Position numbers and translations under genes: made by a program. A stretch of DNA of 64,000 nt from assembly GCF_013385825.1 (NCBI RefSeq), contig NZ_JACAPG010000025.1:1-64000 (forward strand), read 5' to 3'. The stretch's first letter is position 1. Every line of letters begins with the position of its first letter. Of the stretch, positions 53,594 through 62,168 are shown in pieces. The notes beneath the pieces are model-generated. The model saw only the letters and a program-made list of their open reading frames with translations, made no database searches and was not told where the DNA came from. Source of the stretch: Pseudomonas reactans (lineage in GTDB: Bacteria; Pseudomonadota; Gammaproteobacteria; Pseudomonadales; Pseudomonadaceae).

Positions 53594-54607
53594 AGGGGTT
53601 GTGGAGCCTCGGATGATCAGTTGGGGCAGGAAGTCCAGGGTGCGTGTCGGCTCTGTATCGCCGCGCAGGCGCTTGAGCAGGCAGTCGAATGCGCTGGCGC
53701 CAATGGCGTCGGTGGGTTGGGCGAGGGCGGTGATGCCGCTGCCCACCAATGGATACCAATCCAGGTCATCCAGGGCGATCAGGCCCACGTCATCGAACAG
53801 GTTGCAGCCCAGATTTTTCAGCGCACGGGTGCAGGCCAACGCCGCGACACCGTTGGCGCAGAACAGCGCCTTGGGGCCAGGTTTTGCGAGAAAGGTCTGC
53901 AAGTGTTTTTGCAGCGTTCCATCCAACTCCAACACAGCGCCGGTCAATGCCGGGCGGCTAGCGATTTCAGTCTTGAAACTGTTCAGGCGCTCCAAGCGCG
54001 AACTGGTGCCATCGGTGGCTTCACTCACCATCAGCACATCGCGATAACCCTGTTGCTCCAGGTGCTCCACCGCCATACGCACGGCTGCTGGGTTATCCAA
54101 CCCCACCAGGTCGCTGTGCAGCGGCTCGACCTTGCGGTCCACCAGCACCAGGGGCATTTCCCGTTGCAGTTCCAGCAGTTGGTCGAGGTGATGGCCGAGG
54201 GTGTTCACGATCAACCCTTCGATGTTGTACGAACGCAGGGCCGCCAGGTGCTGGCGCTCTTGCTCGTCATCCCGGTCGGTGTTGCACACCACCAGGCTGT
54301 AGCCGTGCTGGCGACAGGCGGTTTCGACGCCGTGCATCACGGCAATGGAATAGGGGTTGCGGATATCGGCCACCAGCATGCCGATCAGGCGCGTGCGGCC
54401 ACGCTTGAGGCCACGGGCCATCTGGTTGGGGCGGTAGCCGAGTTGTTCGATGGCTTGCTCGATGCGCAAGGCAATGGCATCGGAGAGCAGGGCGCGGTCG
54501 TCGCCGATAAAACGCGACACGCTGGCCTTGGACACCCCGGCGCGCTCGGCCACATCAAGCATGGTCACGCGGCTGCGCTGGGCGGCAGAAAAGTTGTTCA
54601 CGGTCAT
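53555..54607 (-). CDS. ptxS: PtxS, LacI-family repressor of the 2-ketogluconate operon
   Basis: A 350-residue LacI-type repressor. The helix-turn-helix with hinge spans 16-70 (MLDVAERAGVSKASVSRFIG), followed by a sugar-binding core. It controls kguEKTD and itself through the TGAAACCGGTTTCA operators; the effector is 2-ketogluconate. The final 12 residues (CRSELAREKRQR) are the translation of a REP unit, so the ancestral end was close to ...LIIRGST. Whether this tail matters is unknown. AAGG stands before ATG 54607. Confidence 0.93.
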   Translation of the reverse strand: MTVNNFSAAQRSRVTMLDVAERAGVSKASVSRFIGDDRALLSDAIALRIEQAIEQLGYRPNQMARGLKRGRTRLIGMLVADIRNPYSIAVMHGVETACRQHGYSLVVCNTDRDDEQERQHLAALRSYNIEGLIVNTLGHHLDQLLELQREMPLVLVDRKVEPLHSDLVGLDNPAAVRMAVEHLEQQGYRDVLMVSEATDGTSSRLERLNSFKTEIASRPALTGAVLELDGTLQKHLQTFLAKPGPKALFCANGVAALACTRALKNLGCNLFDDVGLIALDDLDWYPLVGSGITALAQPTDAIGASAFDCLLKRLRGDTEPTRTLDFLPQLIIRGSTTPCRSELAREKRQR

Positions 54608-54633
54608 CGACCTTCTGTTTTTATTGGAATGAC

Positions 54634-54647
54634 TGAAACCGGTTTCA
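54634..54647. promoter_or_regulatory. PtxS autoregulatory operator
   Basis: A second perfect TGAAACCGGTTTCA, 27 bases before the ptxS start. It is identical to the kguE operator, which supports negative autoregulation. Confidence 0.92.
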
Positions 54648-54709
54648 GGAAACCATCAAATGAGGAAAGTCGTCAAGCGGTTGTAGGACAAAGTCAGATG
54701 GCCGGTGCG

Positions 54710-55297
54710 TCAAATCACCACACTCAGCCAGGTCGCCACCAGCAGCAACAGTGCCATGCCCCGGTTGAAGCGCTGCATCGCCCTGGCCGAACGAAGCAGC
54801 CGTGCCGACCCTGCGCCCAGCAGCGCCCACGTGCCCAGGCAGGGCAGTGATATCAGGAAAAATACCAGGGACAGTTGTACCACGTGGCTCTGGCGCTCAG
54901 CGCCGTTGCCGGCAAATACGCTGACCACCGCCAGGGCCATCATCCAGGTTTTCGGGTTGATCAGCTGCAAGCTGGCGGCGCCGATCAGGCCAAGAGGTTT
55001 TTCACTGGCCTGCACTTCGATGGCTTGGGCGGGTGCGCTGAAGATCTGCCAGGCCAGGTAACTCAACCAGGCGATGCCGATCCATTGCATGGCCATTTGC
55101 ACCTTGGGCACATGCACCAACGACTGGCCAAACCCGCTGCCCACCACCAACACCAGGCCCGCAGCACCTGCGCAGGCACCGAGAATGATCGGCAAGGCTG
55201 CCTTGAAGCCGTGGCGTGCGCTGTTACTCAGCACCAGGATGTTGGTGGGGCCGGGGGTGATCGACGCCACAAAGGCGAACAACATAAACGGCAACAT
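54710..55297 (-). CDS. LysE/RhtB-type amino acid exporter
   Basis: A 195-residue membrane protein with about six helices. The N-terminal signature reads ASITPGPTNILVLSNSARHG. The family exports amino acids or related metabolites. The AraC regulator upstream on the same strand (54 bases away) is a common partner of such exporters. ATG 55297 has GGAG upstream; the TTG at 55312 is part of that site. Confidence 0.88.
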   Translation of the reverse strand: MLPFMLFAFVASITPGPTNILVLSNSARHGFKAALPIILGACAGAAGLVLVVGSGFGQSLVHVPKVQMAMQWIGIAWLSYLAWQIFSAPAQAIEVQASEKPLGLIGAASLQLINPKTWMMALAVVSVFAGNGAERQSHVVQLSLVFFLISLPCLGTWALLGAGSARLLRSARAMQRFNRGMALLLLVATWLSVVI

Positions 55298-55351
55298 GAC
55301 GGCAGACTCCAATAAACCAATCGATGGAGTCGATCTTCACAAGCCCGCTTG

Positions 55352-56191
55352 CTACCTGTCTGGAAGATTTGAGCAGCGCTTGCGGTACGCGGCGGGCGTG
55401 AGGCCGTAGGCGCGCACGAACCAACGCCCCAAGTGGCTCTGGTCGCAGAAGCCCAGGGCAATCGCGACCTCCGCTGGTTGTTCGCCCCTGGCCAGCAAGT
55501 GCCGGGCGCGGGCCAGACGCAGTTGTACCAGATAGGCGTGAGGGGGCAGGCCAAACGCGCTCTTGAACGCGCGGGTCAGTCGGAAGCGGTCGACGCCGCA
55601 GGCCTGCGCGAGTTCGCCCATGCCCACATCAACCTGCAAATGAGCGTGCAGGTATTCCCGTGCCTTGTGCGCCACCAAGGGCAATCGCGGGTCGTCGCGG
55701 TAGCGAGTGCGCCAATAGAGTTGGCCGGTGAGGCGCTCCAGCAATTGGTCCATGGCGCGTTGGCGCACGATGCGCAATTCGCCGCTGTGCAAGGTCTGAA
55801 AGGCCTGGCTGGTGGCCAGGGCCAGGCGTGGATCGCTGGTCAAGGTGGTGGCGAAACTCAACTGGCTGTCCAGCGGCGCTTCTTCGAACACGGCGCTGAC
55901 TTCCCGCGCCAACCAGTGCGGGTCGAGGTAGAGCATGTGGTAGGTAAAACCGTCTGCCGTGGGCGCGTCGCCGTCGTGCAGCTCGCCGGGCTCCACCAGA
56001 AACACCTGGCCCGGCACGCTGTTGTGGCGCGTGCGGCGACAGTTGAATTGCTGCACGCCTTGTTCGGTGACGCCGATCAGGTAGCTGTCGTGCCAGTGAG
56101 GGTCGTAGGCGTGGCCTTCAAAATGCGCGCGCAGGGTCTCGATGCCGGTATCGGCGTCCTGGGACAGGTCGATCCAATTGTGCGCGGCCAT
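55352..56191 (-). CDS. AraC family transcriptional regulator
   Basis: A 279-residue regulator: cupin-like sensor domain at 1-170 (AHFEGHAYDPHWHDSYLIGV) and a double helix-turn-helix C-terminal domain at about 180-275 (MGELAQACGVDRFRLTRAFK, then IALGFCDQSHLGRWFVRAYG). It likely controls the downstream exporter. No operator could be assigned. Confidence 0.9.
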   Translation of the reverse strand: MAAHNWIDLSQDADTGIETLRAHFEGHAYDPHWHDSYLIGVTEQGVQQFNCRRTRHNSVPGQVFLVEPGELHDGDAPTADGFTYHMLYLDPHWLAREVSAVFEEAPLDSQLSFATTLTSDPRLALATSQAFQTLHSGELRIVRQRAMDQLLERLTGQLYWRTRYRDDPRLPLVAHKAREYLHAHLQVDVGMGELAQACGVDRFRLTRAFKSAFGLPPHAYLVQLRLARARHLLARGEQPAEVAIALGFCDQSHLGRWFVRAYGLTPAAYRKRCSNLPDR

Positions 56192-56264
56192 AAAACACCG
56201 AGTCGGAATAAGTGAGGCTATTAGCGCCCAGCGTGTGTTGGGCGTCTAGAAGGTTTGTGCAGCG

Positions 56265-56906
56265 TCAGCCGAACAGCCCGGCGGCGATATTGATCGAGAA
56301 CCCCAGAATCGCGGTGTTGAACAGAAACCCGATCAACGATTGCCCCAGCACCACCTTGCGCATACCACGGGTGGCCACGCCCACGTCGGAGGTCTGCACC
56401 GCCACGCCAATGGTGAAGGAAAAGTACAGGAAGTCCCAGTAATTGGGGGTGGTCAGGCCCTCGGCAAAGCGCAACGCCGGCTCCTTGCCGTCCCAGGTGT
56501 AATACAGGCGCGCGTAATGCACGCTGAAGATCACTCCGATCAGCAACCACGATCCGATCACTGTCAGCCCGGTGAAACCGTAGTGCAGCAGGCGTTCCGA
56601 GGTGGCCAGGTCTTTGCTGCCCACCAGTTCGAAGGTGATGGTCGCCAAACTGGCAATGGCCGCGATGCACACCGTGAACAGCACCAGGCCGGCGTTTTCG
56701 TCTTCGATCTCGGCGATGCGTTTGACGTCCTCGGCCTTGGCGCGGCGGGTCAGCCACAGCATCAGCACCAGATAGGTCCAGACGCCGGCGTTCCAACCGA
56801 TGAGGATTTTGCTGACGAAGGTGTCGGCCGGCACCAGGATGCCCACGGCAATCCCGAACACGGCGGCGGCGGAGAGGCGAGGGTGGGTGCGGGCGAGGAA
56901 GGGCAT
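56265..56906 (-). CDS. DUF1345 membrane protein
   Basis: A 213-residue protein with about five hydrophobic segments. The family block HYARLYYTWDGKEPALRFAE followed by DFLYFSFTIGVAVQTSDV identifies DUF1345; function unknown. It stands alone between the AraC gene and a REP doublet. Confidence 0.85.
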   Translation of the reverse strand: MPFLARTHPRLSAAAVFGIAVGILVPADTFVSKILIGWNAGVWTYLVLMLWLTRRAKAEDVKRIAEIEDENAGLVLFTVCIAAIASLATITFELVGSKDLATSERLLHYGFTGLTVIGSWLLIGVIFSVHYARLYYTWDGKEPALRFAEGLTTPNYWDFLYFSFTIGVAVQTSDVGVATRGMRKVVLGQSLIGFLFNTAILGFSINIAAGLFG

Positions 56907-56945
56907 GGAGGCTCACAGGCAGTTGTATGTGAGCACCATAACCCT

Positions 56946-57033
56946 TGTAGGAGCTGGCTTGCCAGCGATCGCATCGACTCGGTGTGTCTGAAAGACCGAG
57001 GTGTCTGCATCGCTGGCAAGCCAGCTCCTACAG
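56946..57033. repeat. REP doublet (GAGCTGGCTTGCCAGCG variant)
   Basis: Inverted REP units flank a 45-base spacer between the DUF1345 gene and the RND transporter stop. Compared with the other copies the stem has T/A where they have C/G, on both arms, so pairing is kept. Confidence 0.9.
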
Positions 57034-57044
57034 GGGGGCGTTGA

Positions 57045-60000
57045 TCAGTCTGTTTTGTGGCGCTTGCGCACCAGCTTCATGACCACTACGAAGAATACCG
57101 GCACAAACACCACCGCCAGCGTTGCCGTGATCATGCCGCCGATCACCCCCGTACCAATCGCCTGCTGGCTGGCCGAACTGGCACCGGTGGCAATCGCCAG
57201 CGGCACCACGCCGAGGATGAACGCCAGGGACGTCATGATGATCGGCCGCAGGCGCAAGCGCGCGGCTTTCAAGGTGGCGGTGACCAGGTCTTCACCTTGG
57301 TCATACAGGTCCTTGGCGAACTCGATAATCAGGATCGCGTTCTTCGCCGACAGGCCGATGATGGTGATCAGGCCGACCTTGAAGAACACATCGTTGGGCA
57401 TGCCGCGTAAGCCCACCGCGAGGACCGCGCCGAGTACACCGAGCGGCACCACCAGCAACACCGAGGTCGGGATCGACCAGCTTTCATACAGCGCCGCCAG
57501 GCACAGGAACACAATCAGCAGCGACAAGCCCAGCAGCAACGGCGCCTGGGAACCGGACAAACGCTCCTGCAACGACAGACCGGTCCATTCCTGGCCCAAA
57601 CCTGCCGGCAACTGGCTGACCAGGCGCTGGATCTCATCCATTGCCTCACCAGTGCTGTGTCCCGGTGCCGCTTCGCCGGAAATCGCGATGGCCGGGTAGC
57701 CGTTATAGCGCGTCAGCTGGGTCGGGCCCTGGGTCCATTTCGCTTCGACAAAGGACGACAGCGGCACCATCTTGCCAGCGTTGTTGCGCACGTTGATTTT
57801 CATCAAGTCCGCGACCTGGCTGCGTTGGTCGCCTTCGGCTTGCACCACCACCCGCTGCATGCGGCCCTGGTTGGGGAAGTCGTTGATATAGGCCGAACCG
57901 ATGGCCGAGGACAGCACGTTGCCTACGTCCGCAAAGGACACGCCCAGTGCGTTCGCCTGCTTGCGGTCCACTTCAAGCTGTACTTGCGGCGCTTCGGCCA
58001 GGGCGCTTTCGCGCACGTTGGCCAGGATCGGGCTTTTCTCGGCGGCGGCCAGCAATTCGGTACGCGCCGCCATCAGTGCAGCATGGCCCACGCCACCCCG
58101 GTCTTGCAGACGGAACTCGAAGCCACTGGACGTGCCCAGGCCGTCCACCGGCGGCGGCAGGATCGCGTAGGCAACCGCGTCCTTGAGCTCGCTGAAGGCC
58201 ATGTTGGCGCGGTCGGCAATCGACGAGGCCGAATCATCGCTGCTGCGCTCGGACCAATCCTTGAGCGTGGTAAATGCCAGCGCGGCGTTCTGCCCCGAAC
58301 CGGAGAAGCTGAAGCCCATGATCATGGTGGTGTCGCCCACCCCGGGTTCCTCGGCGTTGTGCGCTTCGATCTGCTCGGCCACGTGCACCGTGCGGTTCTT
58401 GCTCGCACCCGGTGGCAACTGGATGTCGGTGATGGTGTAGCCCTGGTCTTCCACCGGCAGGAAGGAGGAGGGCAGGCGGCTGAACATCCAGCCCAGGCCC
58501 ACCAGCAGTACCAGGTATATCAGCAGGTAACGGCCGCTGCGCTTGAGGGCATACGCCACCCAGCCTTCATAACGGTCGGTGAGGTTTTCAAAGCGCTGGT
58601 TGAACCAGCCGAAGAAGCCTCCTTTGGCATGGTGCTCACCCTTGGCGATCGGCTTGAGCAAGGTGGCGCACAGGGCCGGGGTCAAGGTCAGGGCGAGGAA
58701 CGCCGAGAACAGGATCGAGGTGGCCATCGACAACGAGAACTGCTGGTAGATAACCCCCACGGAACCGGCCATGAACGCCATCGGCAGGAACACCGCCACC
58801 AGCACCAGGGTGATGCCGATGATGGCCCCGGTGATCTGGCCCATGGCTTTCTTCGTCGCTTCCTTGGGCGACAAGCCCTCGGTGGCCATGATGCGCTCGA
58901 CGTTCTCCACCACCACAATGGCGTCGTCCACCAGGATGCCGATGGCCAGTACCATGCCAAACATGGTCAGCACGTTGATCGAGAAGCCCAGCAGCAACAT
59001 GGTGGCAAAGGTGCCCATCAAGGCAATCGGCACCACCAGGGTCGGGATCAGGGTGTAGCGCACGTTCTGCAGGAACAGGAACATCACCGCAAACACCAGC
59101 GCCATCGCTTCGAGCAGGGTGTAGACCACCTTGGTGATCGAGACCTTGACGAACGGCGAGGTGTCATACGGGATCTTGTACTCCACGTTGGCCGGGAAGT
59201 AGCGCGACAGCTCGTCCATCTTTGCCCGCACCAGGGTGGCGGTGCTCAGCGCATTGGCGCCGGGCGACAGCTGCACGCTGACGGCGGTGGACGGCTTGCC
59301 GTTCAGGCGAGTGGAGAACTGGTATTCCTGGCTGCCGACTTCCACCCGCGCCACATCGCCGATGCGCACGGTCGAGCCGTCGGGGTTGGCCTTGAGCACG
59401 ATGTCGGCAAATTCGGCTGGCGTTGAAAGCTGGCCCTTGACCAGGATCGCGGCGGTGATTTCCTGGGTGTTGGTGCCCGGCAAATCACCGATGCTGCCGG
59501 CCGAAACCTGGGCGTTCTGCGCGCTGATCGCGGCGTTCACGTCGGCCGGCGTCAGGTTGAACCCGATCAGTTTCTGCGGGTCGATCCAGATGCGCATGGC
59601 GCGCTCGGCACCATACAGCTGGGCCTTGCCCACACCGTCGAGGCGCTTGAGTTCGTTCATCACGTTGCGCGCCAGGTAATCACTCAGCGCGACGTCATCG
59701 AGCTTGCCGTCGTTGGACGTGAGGGTCACCAGCAGCAGGAAGCCGGCGGAGACTTTTTCCACCTGCAAGCCTTGCTGGGTTACCGCTTGCGGCAGGCGCG
59801 GCTCGACCGCTTTGAGGCGGTTCTGCACGTCCACCTGGGCCATCTCTGGGTTAGTGCCGGGCTGGAAGGTGGCGGTGATGGTGGCCGAACCGAGGCTGCT
59901 CTGGGACTCGAAATACAACAAGTGATCGGCGCCGTTGAGCTCCTGCTCGATCAGGCTCACCACGCTTTCATCCAGGGTCTGCGCCGACGCACCGGGGTAC

Positions 60001-60143
60001 ACCGCATAGATCTCGACTTTCGGCGGTGCGACGTTGGGGTACTGCGCCACCGGCAGTTGCGGGATCGCCAGCAGACCGGCCAGCAGGATAAACAGGGCGA
60101 CCACCCAGGCGAAGATCGGGCGGTCAATAAAGAACTGCGGCAT
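57045..60143 (-). CDS. RND efflux transporter, HAE1 family
   Basis: A 1032-residue inner-membrane proton-driven pump of the AcrB/MexB type with 12 membrane helices and two large periplasmic loops. The start MPQFFIDRPIFAWVVALFIL is the class signature, and the helix-4 region GILVDDAIVVVENVERIM carries the two proton-relay aspartates. It pairs with the adaptor 6 bases upstream; no outer-membrane factor is encoded nearby, so it probably borrows one such as an OprM-like protein. Substrates unknown. Confidence 0.93.
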   Translation of the reverse strand: MPQFFIDRPIFAWVVALFILLAGLLAIPQLPVAQYPNVAPPKVEIYAVYPGASAQTLDESVVSLIEQELNGADHLLYFESQSSLGSATITATFQPGTNPEMAQVDVQNRLKAVEPRLPQAVTQQGLQVEKVSAGFLLLVTLTSNDGKLDDVALSDYLARNVMNELKRLDGVGKAQLYGAERAMRIWIDPQKLIGFNLTPADVNAAISAQNAQVSAGSIGDLPGTNTQEITAAILVKGQLSTPAEFADIVLKANPDGSTVRIGDVARVEVGSQEYQFSTRLNGKPSTAVSVQLSPGANALSTATLVRAKMDELSRYFPANVEYKIPYDTSPFVKVSITKVVYTLLEAMALVFAVMFLFLQNVRYTLIPTLVVPIALMGTFATMLLLGFSINVLTMFGMVLAIGILVDDAIVVVENVERIMATEGLSPKEATKKAMGQITGAIIGITLVLVAVFLPMAFMAGSVGVIYQQFSLSMATSILFSAFLALTLTPALCATLLKPIAKGEHHAKGGFFGWFNQRFENLTDRYEGWVAYALKRSGRYLLIYLVLLVGLGWMFSRLPSSFLPVEDQGYTITDIQLPPGASKNRTVHVAEQIEAHNAEEPGVGDTTMIMGFSFSGSGQNAALAFTTLKDWSERSSDDSASSIADRANMAFSELKDAVAYAILPPPVDGLGTSSGFEFRLQDRGGVGHAALMAARTELLAAAEKSPILANVRESALAEAPQVQLEVDRKQANALGVSFADVGNVLSSAIGSAYINDFPNQGRMQRVVVQAEGDQRSQVADLMKINVRNNAGKMVPLSSFVEAKWTQGPTQLTRYNGYPAIAISGEAAPGHSTGEAMDEIQRLVSQLPAGLGQEWTGLSLQERLSGSQAPLLLGLSLLIVFLCLAALYESWSIPTSVLLVVPLGVLGAVLAVGLRGMPNDVFFKVGLITIIGLSAKNAILIIEFAKDLYDQGEDLVTATLKAARLRLRPIIMTSLAFILGVVPLAIATGASSASQQAIGTGVIGGMITATLAVVFVPVFFVVVMKLVRKRHKTD

Positions 60144-60149
60144 GGCGGG

Positions 60150-61292
60150 TTATTCCTTTACGAGCGGGCTGTCGTCCACTTCAACTTTTTCACCGGGGCG
60201 CGCGTGTTGCAGGCCTTCGACGATGATGCGGTCACCGGGCTTGAGGCCGCTGCTGACGATCCAGCGGTCATTGATCACCGCACCCAGTTCCACCGGCTGC
60301 TGGCTCACGGTCTGCTCGGCGTCCAGCAACAACACCATCGGGATACCCGCGCTGTCACGGGTGATGGCGCGTTGCGGCACACTGATGCCTTGCTTGTCGA
60401 CAGCCTGTTCCAGGCGCACCCGCACGAAGCTGCCGGGCAGCAAGTCGAGGTCCGGGTTGGGGAACTCGCTGCGCAGGATGATCTGCCCGGTGCCCGGGTC
60501 GACGCTGATCTCGGCGAACAGCAACTTGCCCGGCAATGGGTAAAGGCTGCCGTCGTCCTCGATCAACGTGGCCTTGGCCTGGTCCTGGCCGACCTGCTTC
60601 AAGCTGCCGGCACGGAAGGCGCGGCGCAGGTCGTTCAGCTCACGGGTGGACTGGGTCAGGTCGGCGTGGATCGGGTCCAGTTGCTGGATAAGCGCCAGCG
60701 GCGTGGCCTCGTTCTGGCCGACCAGTGCGCCTTCGGTGACCAGTGCGCGACCAATGCGACCGGAAATTGGTGCAGTCACGGTGGCGTAGCCCAGGTTCAG
60801 GCGGGCGCGTTCGACGGCGGCCTTGTTGGCGGCGACTTCAGCGACGGTCTGGCGCACGGCGGCGCGGGCGTTGTCGTAGTCCTGGCCGCTGATGGCATTG
60901 CCTTCCACGAGTTGGCTGTAGCGCTGCTCCTGCAGGCGTGCCTTGAAGGCATCGGCCTCGGCTTTGCTCAGGTTGGCCTGGGCGCTGTCGAGGTCGGCCT
61001 TGAATGGCGCGGGGTCGATGCGAAACAGCACGTCGCCCTGTTTCACGTCATGGCCTTCCTTGAACACCCGTTGCATCACCACGCCGGCGACCCGGGCACG
61101 CACTTCGGCGATGCGCGGCGCGGCAATGCGCCCGCTCAATTCGCTGGTAATGGCCAGGGGCTTTGCTTCAAGGGTTTCGATGCGCACTTTGGCCAGGGGC
61201 ATTTCCGGCGCTTCGGCGGCGGAGTCGCCACATGCGCTCAGGGCCAGGGTGAGGGCCAGCAGGCAAAATGGCGCAAACAGATTCTTCGACAT
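60150..61292 (-). CDS. RND efflux periplasmic adaptor lipoprotein
   Basis: A 380-residue membrane-fusion protein. The signal peptide MSKNLFAPFCLLALTLALSAC has the lipobox LSAC. AcrA-like features include the lipoyl half-motifs (AGVVMQRVFKEGHDVKQGD and TVTAPISGRIGRALVTEGA), a coiled-coil hairpin between them and a beta-barrel C-terminal part. It joins the pump to an outer-membrane channel. Start at 61292; divergent from the two-component system. Confidence 0.92.
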   Translation of the reverse strand: MSKNLFAPFCLLALTLALSACGDSAAEAPEMPLAKVRIETLEAKPLAITSELSGRIAAPRIAEVRARVAGVVMQRVFKEGHDVKQGDVLFRIDPAPFKADLDSAQANLSKAEADAFKARLQEQRYSQLVEGNAISGQDYDNARAAVRQTVAEVAANKAAVERARLNLGYATVTAPISGRIGRALVTEGALVGQNEATPLALIQQLDPIHADLTQSTRELNDLRRAFRAGSLKQVGQDQAKATLIEDDGSLYPLPGKLLFAEISVDPGTGQIILRSEFPNPDLDLLPGSFVRVRLEQAVDKQGISVPQRAITRDSAGIPMVLLLDAEQTVSQQPVELGAVINDRWIVSSGLKPGDRIIVEGLQHARPGEKVEVDDSPLVKE

Positions 61293-61463
61293 GCTCTTAT
61301 CCCAATATTGACTGGCGCATCCTAAAGTCACCTGCGCCGTGGTGCTGTGAAGCTGTGTAGCTCGTCTGTGAAGAAATGTAAGGTGCGGCGCGCGGGGCGC
61401 CGAGGGCGTATATCCTTGCACAATCCTGCAACACACCAACAAACCGCATTATTTGGAAACACC
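61293..61463. promoter_or_regulatory. Divergent promoter region between RND pump and two-component system
   Basis: A 171-base gap separates the adaptor and response-regulator starts. Both transcription units must start here, so it is the likely site of response-regulator binding. I could not pick out a convincing direct or inverted repeat by eye. Confidence 0.45.
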
Positions 61464-62165
61464 ATGCCCAACATCCTCCTGGTGGAAGACGACGCCGCAC
61501 TCTCCGAGCTGATTGCCAGCTACCTGGAGCGCAATGGCTACCACGTCAGCGTGCTCAGCCGTGGCGACCACGTCCGTGAACGCGCGCGCCTGAACCCGCC
61601 GGACCTGGTGATCCTCGACCTGATGCTGCCGGGCCTCGACGGCCTGCAGGTGTGCCGCCTGCTACGCGCCGACTCGGCTGGGCTGCCGATCCTGATGCTC
61701 ACCGCCCGCGATGACAGCCACGACCAGGTGCTGGGCCTGGAAATGGGCGCCGACGACTACGTGACCAAACCCTGCGAGCCACGGGTATTGCTGGCGCGGG
61801 TGCGCACGTTGTTGCGGCGCAGCAGCCTGTCCGAACCCCAGGTGGCCAATGACCAGATCATCATGGGCAATCTGTGCATCGACCTGTCGGAGCGCACGGT
61901 GACCTGGCGCGAGCAGCCGGTGGAGTTGTCCAGCGGCGAATACAACCTGCTGGTGGTGCTGGCGCGGCATGCGGGAGAGGTGCTGAGTCGCGACCAGATC
62001 CTGCAGCGCCTGCGCGGTATCGAGTTCAACGGCACCGACCGTTCGGTGGACGTGGCCATCTCCAAGCTGCGCCGCAAGTTCGACGACAACGCCGGTGAAG
62101 CACGCAAGATCAAGACGGTGTGGGGCAAGGGCTACCTGTTCAGTCGTTCCGAGTGGGAATGCTGA
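61464..62165 (+). CDS. OmpR/PhoB-family response regulator (RstA-like)
   Basis: A 233-residue response regulator. The receiver has the acidic pair EDD at 8-10, phospho-acceptor Asp52 (LVILDLMLPG) and Lys102 (TKPCEP). The C-terminal winged helix is complete (RSVDVAISKLRRKF, then KTVWGKGYLF). It precedes its sensor by 3 bases. Divergent placement suggests control of the RND pump. Confidence 0.93.
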   Translation: MPNILLVEDDAALSELIASYLERNGYHVSVLSRGDHVRERARLNPPDLVILDLMLPGLDGLQVCRLLRADSAGLPILMLTARDDSHDQVLGLEMGADDYVTKPCEPRVLLARVRTLLRRSSLSEPQVANDQIIMGNLCIDLSERTVTWREQPVELSSGEYNLLVVLARHAGEVLSRDQILQRLRGIEFNGTDRSVDVAISKLRRKFDDNAGEARKIKTVWGKGYLFSRSEWEC

Positions 62166-62168
62166 GCC

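Noticed and set aside
29285..57033. Repeated palindromes as a dispersed CRISPR-like set
   Set aside because: They are scattered inverted pairs of REP type with no regular spacers and no cas genes.
57657..59426. 589-codon frame antisense to the RND transporter
   Set aside because: Same codon-bias artefact; composition is dominated by His, Gln, Arg and Gly and no start signal is present.
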